Origin: Microbacterium sp. ABRD28
GTDB lineage: Bacteria > Actinomycetota > Actinomycetes > Actinomycetales > Microbacteriaceae
Assembly: GCF_003850245.1 (NCBI RefSeq)
Contig: NZ_CP031015.1
Location: 992,001 to 1,056,000 of the forward strand
Reading direction: 5' to 3'
Length of the DNA stretch: 64,000 nt
The notes under the pieces are model-generated. The model ran no database searches. It saw nothing but the letters and a program-made list of their open reading frames with translations, and was not told where the DNA came from. Of this stretch, positions 23,698 through 32,073 are shown one piece after another; the stretch's first letter is position 1, and each line of letters starts with the position of its first letter. The translations under genes and the position numbers were made by a program.

Positions 23698-25179
23698 TCA
23701 GAGCGCTGCGCGGCGGGCGTGCCGCCGCCGGAGGAATCGGATGCCGCGGCCGACGATTCCGCGATCGAGGCCGTCCTGCGCGGCGCCGATCGCGGCGTTC
23801 CAGGCGGCGTCGGCGTAGGTGGGGTAGGCGTGGATCGTGCTCGCGAGGGCACGAACCGAGACTCCCGCGGCGATCGCGGTCGTCACCTCCCCGAGTACTT
23901 CGCCCGCGCGGGGGCCGACGACGGACGCGCCGCGCAGCCGTCCGCGGCGGTCGATGACGAGCGTGGTGTGCCCGGCGGTGTCGTGGTCGGCGATGGCGCG
24001 GTCGACGTCGTCATGCTCCGTGGTCACGACACGCAGACCCTGCGTGCGGGCATCGGCGGGTGCGACGCCGATCGCGCCGACCTCGGGGGCGGTGAAGGTC
24101 ACCCGCGGCACGGCCGCGACATCCACCCTGCGCGAAAGACCGAGAACGGCGTTCGTCGCCGCCGTGCTGCCGAAGAAGCCCGCGGTGTGGGTGAACCGCG
24201 GCAGCGGGGTCACGTCGCCGGCCGCGCGGATGCGCGGGTTGGAGGTGCGCAGCGTGCGGTCGACCTCGATGTCGCCGTCGGGCGTGAGGCGCACCCCCGC
24301 CTCTTCGATCCCCAGGCCCTCGACGGCGGCGCGACGGCCGAGCGCCGCCAGCATCCGATCGAAGGCGACCTCCGTTCCGTCCGAGAGGTGCGCGGTGCCG
24401 GCACCAGCGGGTCCGACAGGCGTCAGCGCCGTGACCGTCGTGTTCACCCGGACGTCGACGCCGTCGCGGACGAGGGCGTCGTGGACGATCCGACTCGCCG
24501 CGGCATCTTCCCGGGGAAGGATCCGCTCGCCCCGGTGCGCCAGCGTGACCCGCGTGCCCAGGCGCGCCATCGCCTGCGCGAGCTCGCACCCGATCGGTCC
24601 GCCGCCCTGCACGAGCAGGGTCTCGGGCCGGCGCTCGAGATCCCAGAAGGTCTCGTTGGTGAGGATCGGTAGATCGGCGGCGCCCGGCACGTCCGGCGTC
24701 ACCGGGTGGCTGCCGGTGGCGATGACCGCGTCGCGGAACCGGAGGCGGTGTCCGTCGACCTCGAGTTCCGTCGGGCCGGTGAACCGCGCGCGACCGGTGA
24801 GCACGAAGACGCCCTTGGCCACCAGGGCCTCGGGGGCGTCGACGGGCTCGATGTGCGCGATCGCAGCGCGGACGCGGGCCATCACCCGCGCGAAGTCGAC
24901 GGTGACCCCCGTGACCTCGACGCCGAGGCGTGAGGCGGTACGGGCGGTGTGGGCCGCGTGCGCGGCCGCGATGAGGGCCTTCGAGGGGACGCAGCCGGTG
25001 TGGAGGCATTCGCCGCCGAACCGCGCGGCCTCGATCAGGAGGGTGCGTGCGCCCAGGGAGGCCGCGGTCCGGCTGGCCACCAGGCCGGCGCTCCCCGCGC
25101 CGATGACGACGAGATCCCAGTCGCCGGACGCGTCGGCGGGGGAGAGGATGCGGGCGCGGCGAGACGACGGGGAGGTCAC
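23698..25179 (-). CDS. FAD-dependent pyridine nucleotide-disulfide oxidoreductase (mercuric reductase/Lpd-like)
   Basis: The 493-residue flavoprotein has an FAD-binding GXGXXG near the N terminus (VIGAGSAGLVASR), the redox-active disulfide CLHTGC (Cys58, Cys63), a second nucleotide-binding VQGGGPIGCELAQAMARLG, AAGDVTP, and a C-terminal dimerisation domain ending HAYPTYADAAWN, where lipoamide dehydrogenases have HAHPTxSE. The replaced Glu and lack of mercury-binding terminal cysteines argue against both MerA and housekeeping Lpd. The natural disulfide or quinone substrate is unknown. GTG 25179 is preferred because of the TAGGCT 7 nt upstream. Confidence 0.87.
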   Translation of the reverse strand: MTSPSSRRARILSPADASGDWDLVVIGAGSAGLVASRTAASLGARTLLIEAARFGGECLHTGCVPSKALIAAAHAAHTARTASRLGVEVTGVTVDFARVMARVRAAIAHIEPVDAPEALVAKGVFVLTGRARFTGPTELEVDGHRLRFRDAVIATGSHPVTPDVPGAADLPILTNETFWDLERRPETLLVQGGGPIGCELAQAMARLGTRVTLAHRGERILPREDAAASRIVHDALVRDGVDVRVNTTVTALTPVGPAGAGTAHLSDGTEVAFDRMLAALGRRAAVEGLGIEEAGVRLTPDGDIEVDRTLRTSNPRIRAAGDVTPLPRFTHTAGFFGSTAATNAVLGLSRRVDVAAVPRVTFTAPEVGAIGVAPADARTQGLRVVTTEHDDVDRAIADHDTAGHTTLVIDRRGRLRGASVVGPRAGEVLGEVTTAIAAGVSVRALASTIHAYPTYADAAWNAAIGAAQDGLDRGIVGRGIRFLRRRHARRAAL

Positions 25180-25186
25180 GGGCGTC

Positions 25187-25192
25187 AGCCTA
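25187..25192 (-). promoter_or_regulatory. Leaderless -10 box, disulfide oxidoreductase
   Basis: TAGGCT on the minus strand, 7 nt before GTG 25179, with no ribosome-binding site. Confidence 0.65.
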
Positions 25193-25274
25193 CGCGGCGG
25201 CCCGAGGGGTGGGCCGCCGGTGGCATCATCGAGGTCACCGGCTCGACTCGCGCCGCCCGATCCGAGGAGAACCG

Positions 25275-25970
25275 ATGGCCAGGCCTTTCCGCCGCTACAG
25301 CGCCGGCGCTCGGTGGTACGACCTGCTCTCGGGGGAGCGCTGGGTCTACCGGGCGGGTCGGGTCGCCGGGATCGGGCTCATGGATCTGCGGGCCGGGGAC
25401 GTCGTCCTCGACCTCGGTTGCGGCACGGGCCTGAACTTCCCGCTGCTGCACGCCGCCGTCGGCGACCGCGGGCGCATCGTCGGCGTCGACCGCAGCACCG
25501 ACATGCTCGCCGTCGCGCGGGAGCGGGTGCGCCGCGAGGGGTGGACGAACGTCACGCTCATCGAGGCGGACGCGGCCGAGCTCGACGTCGAGGACGTGCG
25601 GGCGCGGGTCGCCGAGGCCACCGGGCGTGGGCGTGCGGGCGCCGTCGATGCGGTGCTGTCGACCTATGTGCTGAGCGTCATGCGCGGCGGGGCCGCCGAC
25701 GCGTGGCGACGGGCGGTGACGCTCGTGCGGCCCGGGGGCGTTCTTGCCGTGGTCGACATGCAACCGCCGACCGGACGCTGGCGGATCCTCGCGCCGCTCG
25801 CGCACCTCGCCTGTGCTCTCGGAGGTGCCGACATCCATGCCCGAACGTGGCGCTTCGTCGCGCGCGACGCCGCACCCGGTTCGGTGCGCGAGGTCACGGT
25901 GCGCGGTGGCCATATCGTCGCGGCCGTCGGTCGCTTGCCCGGAGAGGACGTTCCCGCCACCCGATCGTGA
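25275..25970 (+). CDS. Class I SAM-dependent methyltransferase
   Basis: The 231-residue protein has motif I VVLDLGCGTGLNFPLL (about 38-53), an acidic post-I residue in VGVDRSTDMLAVARERV, and motif III PGGVLAVVDM. It falls in the UbiE/Methyltransf_11 group, which methylates small molecules or lipids; no substrate can be named. ATG 25275 follows GAGGAGA at 25264-25270. The promoter must lie in the short gap shared with the divergent oxidoreductase gene. Confidence 0.85.
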   Translation: MARPFRRYSAGARWYDLLSGERWVYRAGRVAGIGLMDLRAGDVVLDLGCGTGLNFPLLHAAVGDRGRIVGVDRSTDMLAVARERVRREGWTNVTLIEADAAELDVEDVRARVAEATGRGRAGAVDAVLSTYVLSVMRGGAADAWRRAVTLVRPGGVLAVVDMQPPTGRWRILAPLAHLACALGGADIHARTWRFVARDAAPGSVREVTVRGGHIVAAVGRLPGEDVPATRS

Positions 25971-26027
25971 TCACGGATGCAAGACCCGTGGTGCAGGTGT
26001 CGCAGGGTGGGGGATGAGGCGCCGCCG

Positions 26028-26043
26028 GGCGGGTCTGCCCGCC
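26028..26043. terminator. Hairpin between convergent genes
   Basis: GGCGGG-TCTG-CCCGCC forms a 6-bp GC-only stem with a 4-nt loop, between the methyltransferase stop (25970) and the small acidic protein stop (26063). No U-tract follows, so an intrinsic terminator is only a possibility. Confidence 0.45.
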
Positions 26044-26062
26044 ATGCGTCACCGCAACGGAG

Positions 26063-26242
26063 TCAGCCGGTCGGTGCGTCGGGGTCGAGGGCGCGGATCT
26101 GATCCTCCTCGACGGCGTTGTCAGCCTCGAGGCGGTTCTCGGTCTTCTCGTCGCCGCCGGCGGGTCCGTCGCCGGAGGTCTCGCCGACAGGGGTCTCGTC
26201 GGTCTGGTCGTGCTCGTCGGGACGGTCGTGATGCTCGCTCAT
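26063..26242 (-). CDS. Small acidic protein coupled to the DHA2 exporter
   Basis: A 59-residue frame begins MSEHHDRPDEHDQTDETPVG and ends QIRALDPDAPTG. ATG 26242 overlaps the exporter stop by 4 nt (ATGA), so it is translationally coupled. Third positions are GC-rich as in real genes, and no competing frame is coherent. Composition is extreme: about 40 percent Asp, Glu and His together, no Cys, no hydrophobic core, probably disordered. The ENRLEADNAVEEDQIRALDP segment looks the most motif-like. Function unknown; position suggests an accessory to the transporter, or simply a conserved passenger. Confidence 0.75.
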   Translation of the reverse strand: MSEHHDRPDEHDQTDETPVGETSGDGPAGGDEKTENRLEADNAVEEDQIRALDPDAPTG

Positions 26243-27891
26243 GTCTCCACGGTAGGCCCGGGCACCCGATCGCTCGCAGGGCTTGCGCCGGCCTCCTCAT
26301 CGGTGCGTGACCGCCCGCCGGTCCCACCGGCACCGCTCCCCAGCGATGCCGTGGCGGCGAGGCCGATCACGAGGAACCCGGCGGCCGCCCACGTCGCGTA
26401 ACGGGTGCCGTCCGAGAACGCCTCCGCCGCGGCATCCGCGATCTGAGCCGTCTGGGGATTCTCACGCAAGCCTGCGATCGCGCCCCCGGCACTGTCCACC
26501 ACCGACGAGACGACCTGATCGCGCTGCGCGGCCGGGACCCCCTGGTCATCGAGCGAGGCCGTGAGGGCGGCGGAGGTGCTGGTGAAGAGGATCGTGCCGA
26601 GCACCGCGATGCCGAGTGCCGCACCGACCTGGCGCGCGGTGGACTGCGTGCCCGACGCCTGGCCACCCTCGGCGACCGGCACATCGGCGAGGACCACCCC
26701 GGTCAGCTGCGCGGTGGCGAGACCGACCCCCAGGCCGTAGACGAAGAGGAAGGGAAGCAGGAGCACCCAGTTCGCGTCGGGGGTGATGACGAACCCGAGG
26801 CCGCCGATGCCGATGATCTCGGCGACGAGGCCCAACCGCACCACCCACACCGGCGCGACCCTCCCGCTCGCGGCGCCGGCGAGGCCGCTCGCCACGAAGG
26901 ATCCGATCGCGAGCGCGAGGAGGATGAACCCCGTCTGCAGGGCGTCGAAGCCCAGCACGAACTGCAGCCAGAGCGGGAGGGCGAGGATGACGCCGAACTC
27001 GCCGAGCGAGACGATTGTCGCCGCGATGTTGCCGTTGCGGAACGACGGGATGCGGAAGAGGTCGAAGCTCAGGAGCGTCGAGCGCCCGAGCCGCCGGCGT
27101 CGCAGACCCCACGCGATGAAGGCGATGAGCCCGAGCACCGCGATCGCGAGGGCGATGGGAACGGGGGAAAGATCCCACGGCCAGGTGATCCCGGCGAGCT
27201 CGATCGAGCCGTCCGTCGTCCACCAGCCGTAGTTGCGCCCCTCGATGAGACCGAACACCAGCGCGGCCATCGTGATCACCGAGAGCACGGCGCCGACGGC
27301 GTCGGTGCGGCGGGTGTCGGTGCCGCGCGACTCGGCGACGGTCACCATCACGCCGACGAAGATGAGGATGCCGAGGGGGATGTTGATGCCGAAGGCCCAG
27401 TGCCACGAGAACGCGGTGGTCAGCCAGCCGCCGAGGAGCGGGCCGACGGCGGCCATGCCGCCGATCGTCGACCCCCACACTGCGAAGGCGATGCCCCGCT
27501 CGCGACCCCGGAAGGTGGCGTTGATGAGCGACAGGGTCGTCGGCAGGATCATCGCCCCGCCCACACCCTGGACGAAGCGCGCGGCGATGAGCATGCCGCC
27601 CGAGGTCGACAGGGCGGCGAGGATCGAGGATGCCGCGAAGATGACCACGCCGATCAGCAGCATCCGCTTCCGGCCGATGCGATCGGCGACGCTGCCGAAG
27701 ACCAGCAGGAGCGCGGCGAAGACGAGGGTGTAGGCCTCTTGGACCCACTGCACCTCGGTGGAGGAGATGCCGAGGTCGTCGACGATCGCGGGGATGGCGA
27801 CGTTGACGATGGTGGAGTCGACGATGATGAGCGACACCGCGATGCTGATGAACACCAGGCCCGCCCACCGGCGGCGCGACAGATCTGCCAT
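26239..27891 (-). CDS. DHA2-family MFS exporter (14 transmembrane segments)
   Basis: The 550-residue protein shows DHA2 drug:H+ antiporter features: motif D1-like IIVDSTIVNVAIPAIVDDLG in segment 1, GSVADRIGRKRMLL (motif A), ARFVQGVGGAMILPTTLSLI (motif B/C region) and GPLLGGWLTTAFSWHWAFGI. An extracellular region near 450-490 (DDQGVPAAQRDQVVSS) between the last helices is typical of actinobacterial members. It exports drugs or metabolites by proton antiport. A perfect CTAGAT-T-ATCTAG palindrome overlaps its -10 box, so a repressor is expected, but no regulator gene is adjacent. Confidence 0.92.
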   Translation of the reverse strand: MADLSRRRWAGLVFISIAVSLIIVDSTIVNVAIPAIVDDLGISSTEVQWVQEAYTLVFAALLLVFGSVADRIGRKRMLLIGVVIFAASSILAALSTSGGMLIAARFVQGVGGAMILPTTLSLINATFRGRERGIAFAVWGSTIGGMAAVGPLLGGWLTTAFSWHWAFGINIPLGILIFVGVMVTVAESRGTDTRRTDAVGAVLSVITMAALVFGLIEGRNYGWWTTDGSIELAGITWPWDLSPVPIALAIAVLGLIAFIAWGLRRRRLGRSTLLSFDLFRIPSFRNGNIAATIVSLGEFGVILALPLWLQFVLGFDALQTGFILLALAIGSFVASGLAGAASGRVAPVWVVRLGLVAEIIGIGGLGFVITPDANWVLLLPFLFVYGLGVGLATAQLTGVVLADVPVAEGGQASGTQSTARQVGAALGIAVLGTILFTSTSAALTASLDDQGVPAAQRDQVVSSVVDSAGGAIAGLRENPQTAQIADAAAEAFSDGTRYATWAAAGFLVIGLAATASLGSGAGGTGGRSRTDEEAGASPASDRVPGPTVET

Positions 27892-27895
27892 ATCG

Positions 27896-27908
27896 CTAGA
27901 TTATCTAG
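27896..27908 (-). promoter_or_regulatory. Palindromic operator over the leaderless exporter promoter
   Basis: CTAGATTATCTAG is a perfect 6-1-6 inverted repeat. On the minus strand it contains TAATCT (27898-27903), a -10 box exactly 6 nt before ATG 27891. A TetR- or MarR-type dimer here would block RNA polymerase directly. Confidence 0.7.
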
Positions 27909-27954
27909 TTATTGTTTCGAGTCAAGCTTCGTGGGGCGTCGAGACACCACCTCC

Positions 27955-27991
27955 CCGCCGAGACGACACCTGACGTGGTCGGTCTCGGCGG
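27955..27991. repeat. Intergenic hairpin with CGCCGAGAC arms
   Basis: CGCCGAGACGACAC near 27956-27969 pairs with GTGGTCGGTCTCGGCG (27975-27990), a stem of about 14 bp with one bulge. A third GTCGAGAC copy upstream (about 27939) and CCGTCTCGG downstream (about 27999) can nest outside it. It sits between two divergent genes, so a terminator role is unlikely. Confidence 0.5.
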
Positions 27992-28037
27992 AAACCTGCC
28001 GTCTCGGACGAGCGGCGGCAGAGCAGCGCCGCGCGCC

Positions 28038-28043
28038 TAGGGT
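28038..28043 (+). promoter_or_regulatory. Leaderless -10 box, amidohydrolase
   Basis: TAGGGT ends 6 nt before ATG 28050. The intervening GGAGGG is also ribosome-binding-site-like but too close to the start to work normally. Confidence 0.55.
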
Positions 28044-28049
28044 GGAGGG

Positions 28050-29288
28050 ATGTCTGACGCACTCGCGATCACCGGTGGTTACGTCGTCCCCGTCGTCGGG
28101 GACCCGATCGACGGGGGGACGGTCGTCGTCGTCGACGGTGTCATCACCGCCGTCGGTGGTGCGGAGACCGAGGTTCCCGACGGCGCCCGCGTCGTGGATG
28201 CGACGGGGAAGTGGGTGCTCCCCGGGTTCGTCGAGGCCCACGGACACCTCGGCGTCCACGAGGACGGCGAGGGATGGTCGGGCAACGACACCAACGAGAT
28301 GACCGACCCCAACGGCGCCCGCTTCCGGGCGCTCGACGGCATCGACATCGAAGAGGTCGGCTTCCGCGACGCGCTCCGCGGCGGGGTGACGACAGCGGTC
28401 ATCAAGCCCGGATCGGGAAATCCCATCGGCGGGCGCACGGTGGCCATGAAGACCTGGGGTGGCCGCACGGTCGACGAGCAGGTGCTCGCGCACGACGTGT
28501 CGGTCAAGTCCGCCCTCGGTGAGAACCCCAAGCGGGTCTACGGCGAGAAGAAGCAGACGCCCTCGACCCGCCTCGGGGTCGCGGCGGTGCTGCGTCAGGC
28601 GTTCGTCGAGGCGCGCACGTACGCCGAGAAGCGCGCGGCCGCGGCGACGAAGGGCGAGCCGTTCGAGCGCGATCTCGGCAAGGAGACCCTGGCGTCCGTC
28701 CTCGAGGGCGACCTGCTGTGGGACCAGCACTGCCACCGCCACGACGACATCGCCACCGCGATCCGCCTCTCGGAGGAGTTCGGGTACCGCCTCGTCGTCA
28801 ACCACGGCACCGAGGGGCACAAGATCGCCGACGTGCTGGCGGAGAAGGACATCCCGGTGATCTTCGGACCGATGCTGACGTCGCGTTCGAAGGTCGAACT
28901 GCGCGACCGGGCGATCGGCAACCTGGCGCTGATCGCCGCCGCCGGCGTGAAGGTCGCGATCACCACCGACCACCCCGTGGTGCCGATCGAGCAGATCCGG
29001 TTGCAGGCGATCCTCGCCGTCCGCGAAGGTCTCGCCCCTCGGACGGCGCTCGAGGCTCTCACCGTCAACCCCGCATCGATCCTCCGCTTGGATGATCGGG
29101 TGGGGGCGCTCGCCGAGGGACTCGACGGCGACGTCGTCGTCTGGTCGGGCGATCCGCTCGACGTCGACTCGGCCGTCGAGCAGGTCTTCATCGGAGGCGC
29201 GCCGGTGCTCGAGCCCGCGGGCGACGATTCCGCCCCGCGGGTCGTGGAGCGCTGGGAGCGCTTCGGCCGACGCTCGTGGATGGCCTGA
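28050..29288 (+). CDS. Amidohydrolase-superfamily metal-dependent hydrolase
   Basis: The 412-residue protein has the composite beta-sandwich plus TIM-barrel layout: KWVLPGFVEAHGHLGVHED supplies the HxH metal ligands, with later His residues in WDQHCHRHDD, VVNHGTEGH and the catalytic Asp in AITTDHPVVP. The C terminus ends ILRLDDRVGALAEGLDGDVV VWSGDPL, typical of imidazolonepropionase/dipeptidase-like members. It is cytosolic with no signal peptide. Substrate unknown, probably a cyclic amide or small peptide. A short unknown gene follows after 3 nt. Confidence 0.87.
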   Translation: MSDALAITGGYVVPVVGDPIDGGTVVVVDGVITAVGGAETEVPDGARVVDATGKWVLPGFVEAHGHLGVHEDGEGWSGNDTNEMTDPNGARFRALDGIDIEEVGFRDALRGGVTTAVIKPGSGNPIGGRTVAMKTWGGRTVDEQVLAHDVSVKSALGENPKRVYGEKKQTPSTRLGVAAVLRQAFVEARTYAEKRAAAATKGEPFERDLGKETLASVLEGDLLWDQHCHRHDDIATAIRLSEEFGYRLVVNHGTEGHKIADVLAEKDIPVIFGPMLTSRSKVELRDRAIGNLALIAAAGVKVAITTDHPVVPIEQIRLQAILAVREGLAPRTALEALTVNPASILRLDDRVGALAEGLDGDVVVWSGDPLDVDSAVEQVFIGGAPVLEPAGDDSAPRVVERWERFGRRSWMA

Positions 29289-29291
29289 GGA

Positions 29292-29591
29292 GTGGATGCC
29301 ACGCCGCCGGCGACCCGGCGCATCCAGCTGACCCTCGGCAGACCGGCCCTGACGCTGTGGGCCGGCATCCGCCCGACTCTGGTGATCGGAGGCCGCGGGC
29401 AGCCGGTCCAGTGGGGTGCGGGCACCTGGCAGGTGGCGGCGGACGAGCCTGTCGAGCTCGGCGTCTACCTCTTCGCCCGCGGCTGGCGATTCGGTGACGC
29501 GCAGGTGATCCTCTCCGCGGCCGACCCGCCGACCCTGCACTACCGCGCCCCGATCCTGTTTTTCGGGCGAGGCCGATTCACTTCAGGCTGA
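29292..29591 (+). CDS. Hypothetical 99-residue protein
   Basis: This GTG-initiated frame (29292, behind GAGGA) reads as a compact beta-rich domain: RIQLTLGRPALTLWAGIRPT, PVQWGAGTWQVAADEPVELG and VYLFARGWRFGDAQVIL. I do not recognise the family. It follows the amidohydrolase by 3 nt and its last 9 nt overlap the convergent membrane protein gene. GC-rich third positions and the tight spacing support a real gene. Confidence 0.65.
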   Translation: MDATPPATRRIQLTLGRPALTLWAGIRPTLVIGGRGQPVQWGAGTWQVAADEPVELGVYLFARGWRFGDAQVILSAADPPTLHYRAPILFFGRGRFTSG

Positions 29592-30512
29592 GCGCTCCGC
29601 GTCGTCATCCTGCGCGCTCAGTCCGACCGGCACCCCGGCCGCGCGACGCGCAGCGCGGTCGACGCGCTGCGTGCGCACGATGAAGATCGTCAGTCCGATC
29701 CCGACCGGGATGAGCGCGAGGCCGACGATCCACGCCGCGTCGGCGAGGTACGAGCCCGGATCGGTGAACAACAGCAGCGTGTTCTGCGCGGCTTCGAGGA
29801 TCGACCCCGCGCGCGCCTCCTCCGCGCCCCACACGATGAGGGTCGGGACGAGGAAGACGAGGATCAGCAGCCACGCGAGGGCGATGTTCGCCCGCCGCAC
29901 CCGGACGGCGTGCTTCGGCGACAGGTCGTTCATGTTCGCCGCGGCGAAGTCGCGGGGCCGGCGGTAGGCGAAGATCAGCACGACGAGGAGGGTCGCGACA
30001 AGCCCCGCGAGCATGCCGAGGAACCAGCCGGCGAGGAACGGCAGCACGAACGGGTGCGGCTCTTCGAACCAGTAGTGGAAGCCGCTCGGCCGACGCGACG
30101 AGGCCATCGCGCCGGCCACGGACGGCACCCACGTGGTGACGAATCCCGCGGCGGCGGTGAGGAAGGCGACCACCGGGCTGTAGACCATCGTGCGACGGAG
30201 CGTGTCGAGTACGTTGCCGCCGCGGCGCCAGAGCACCTGCGTCACCACGGCGAACGTCGCGAGCATCGGACCCGCGAACATGCCGTTGCCGATCAGAGCG
30301 TCTCCGTCGGCATCGGCGGCGGCGAACACGGTGGACACGACGGTGAGGATGACCGCGAGCACCGTCACGGTGAGGACGAACGGGTTGCTCAGAACGTGCC
30401 GGAGCGGCGGGAACGGGTTCGGCTCGTTCGATCCGGTCGTGGCTCCCGAGTTCGAGCGCGCGGGTGTGCGTCCCGACGGAGACGGGGGATTCGGCTGACC
30501 GGAAGCACGCAT
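29583..30512 (-). CDS. Multi-pass membrane protein of unknown function
   Basis: The 309-residue protein has a disordered Pro/Ser/Asn-rich N terminus (about 1-38) and about six transmembrane segments (about 45-65, 78-96, 113-131, 157-182, 212-232, 254-280). Between segments 4 and 5 is a cytoplasmic loop AYRRPRDFAAANMNDLSPKH. No catalytic motif or transporter signature is visible. GAGGATGTCGGG before ATG 30512 could be a ribosome-binding site. The 3' end overlaps the convergent 99-residue gene by 9 nt. Confidence 0.8.
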   Translation of the reverse strand: MRASGQPNPPSPSGRTPARSNSGATTGSNEPNPFPPLRHVLSNPFVLTVTVLAVILTVVSTVFAAADADGDALIGNGMFAGPMLATFAVVTQVLWRRGGNVLDTLRRTMVYSPVVAFLTAAAGFVTTWVPSVAGAMASSRRPSGFHYWFEEPHPFVLPFLAGWFLGMLAGLVATLLVVLIFAYRRPRDFAAANMNDLSPKHAVRVRRANIALAWLLILVFLVPTLIVWGAEEARAGSILEAAQNTLLLFTDPGSYLADAAWIVGLALIPVGIGLTIFIVRTQRVDRAARRAAGVPVGLSAQDDDAERSA

Positions 30513-30606
30513 CCCGACATCCTCTCAGGCGCCGAGGTGTGATCGTTCACCCCCCATTCACGTGTCGGAGCCCCGCGCGGCCATGACGTGTCGACAGGAT
30601 GCGGGC

Positions 30607-32055
30607 ATGCGAGAGCGCGCGGCCCTTCGATTCCTCGACCGGCTGAGATTCGGCCCCCTCCACCGGCGGGTGTGGTGGCTGTCGGCCATGGGCATTCTGC
30701 TCGACGGCTTCGACTTCTTCATCGTCGGTGTCGCGGTGCCGCTCATCGTCGCCGACTGGGGGATCACCCCGCTCGAGACGGGGCTTCTCACCAGCGCCGC
30801 GGTGGTGGGTGCCATCTTCGGCGCGGCGATCATGGGGCCGCTCTCCGACCGCATCGGGCGGAAGCTCGCGTTCCGCATCGACCTCGGCATGTTCGTCGTC
30901 TTCGCCGTCGCCTCCGCCCTCGCCCCCGACATCTGGTGGCTGATCGCCTTCCGGTTCCTGCTCGGGGTGGGGATCGGCGCCGATTACCCGATCGCAGCGA
31001 GCTACGTCGCCGAGATCTCACCGGGGCGGCTGCGTCCGAGGCTGCTGATCGGAGCCTTCAGCTTCCAGGCCGTGGGGCAGCTCCTGGGTGCGCTCGTCGG
31101 GCTCGTCGTCCTCACCGTCGATCCGCACCCCGAGGCCTGGAGATGGATGCTGGCGGCCGGCATCGTCCCGGCGGTCATCATCGTGGCCCTCCGCCGGGGA
31201 GTGCCGGAGAGCCCGATCTGGCTGGCTTCCCAGGCGAGATACCTCGAGGCGGCCGCGGTGATGAGCCGGTTCGCCGGGCGCCAGGTCGTCGAGACAGAGA
31301 TCCGGGATGTCTCGCCCTCGGCGGATCACCCCGTTCTGGTGCGCGCGACGGGGATCGTGCCGACCGTGCGCAAGCGCGCACTGTTCGCGGGCGAGTACCG
31401 GAAGGCGACCGCGCTCACGACCGTGCCGTGGTTCTTCATGGACATCGCCACCTACGGGGTCGGTGTGTTCACCCCGACGATCATCGCCGCACTCGCGCTC
31501 GGCTCCTCGGCGAGCACCCCGTTCATCGCCGATGACATCACCTCGACCGAGGGCGCCGCCGTGCTCGACCTGTTCCTCGTCGTCGGCTTCGCCGCTGCCA
31601 TCCTGCTGGTCCGGCGTCTGGGACTCATCCTCATGCAGTCGGTGGGGTTCGTCGTGATGGCGGTGGCCCTGCTCGCGCTCGGATCGACGCAGCTCGTGGC
31701 GCCGTCACCGGTGCAGGTGGCGGTCATCTTCCTCGCGTTCGCCGCGTTCAACCTGTTCATGAACGGCGGACCCAACGCCACCACCTTCGCGATGCCGACC
31801 GCGGCGTTCCCCGCCGAGGTGCGCGGCGCGGGCGCGGGTTTCGGTGCCGCCGCGGGGAAGGCCGGCGCGGCGGTGGGCACCTTCTTCTTCCCGATCCTGC
31901 AGGCAGAGCTCGGCCTCTTCGCCACGCTCTCGATCATCGCCGGCGGGTGCCTTCTCGCCGCCGCGGCGACGATTCTCTTCCGACACCAGGTGCGTCGCGA
32001 GCAGGTGATCCGCGATGCCGCGGGCGATGCCGATCTCGTGGGTGTGATCGGGTAG
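30607..32055 (+). CDS. MFS transporter, metabolite:proton symporter type
   Basis: The 482-residue protein has 12 predicted membrane segments with sugar-porter-like signatures: GILLDGFDFFIVGVAVPLIV (segment 1), GPLSDRIGRKLAFRIDLGMF (motif A), RFLLGVGIGADYPIAASYVA and the RGAGAGFGAAAGKAGAAVGT stretch typical of the aromatic acid/phosphate:H+ symporter branch. Cargo could be an organic acid, phosphate or sugar. Alternative in-frame starts exist at 30562 (GTG) and 30583 (ATG); ATG 30607 gives the normal short N terminus and has CAGGAT 6 nt upstream. Confidence 0.87.
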   Translation: MRERAALRFLDRLRFGPLHRRVWWLSAMGILLDGFDFFIVGVAVPLIVADWGITPLETGLLTSAAVVGAIFGAAIMGPLSDRIGRKLAFRIDLGMFVVFAVASALAPDIWWLIAFRFLLGVGIGADYPIAASYVAEISPGRLRPRLLIGAFSFQAVGQLLGALVGLVVLTVDPHPEAWRWMLAAGIVPAVIIVALRRGVPESPIWLASQARYLEAAAVMSRFAGRQVVETEIRDVSPSADHPVLVRATGIVPTVRKRALFAGEYRKATALTTVPWFFMDIATYGVGVFTPTIIAALALGSSASTPFIADDITSTEGAAVLDLFLVVGFAAAILLVRRLGLILMQSVGFVVMAVALLALGSTQLVAPSPVQVAVIFLAFAAFNLFMNGGPNATTFAMPTAAFPAEVRGAGAGFGAAAGKAGAAVGTFFFPILQAELGLFATLSIIAGGCLLAAAATILFRHQVRREQVIRDAAGDADLVGVIG

Positions 32056-32073
32056 CGGTCTGCGCAGGCGGGG

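Noticed and set aside
23698..25179. Mercuric reductase (merA)
   Set aside because: Lacks the N-terminal heavy-metal domain and C-terminal cysteine pair, and there is no mer operon context.
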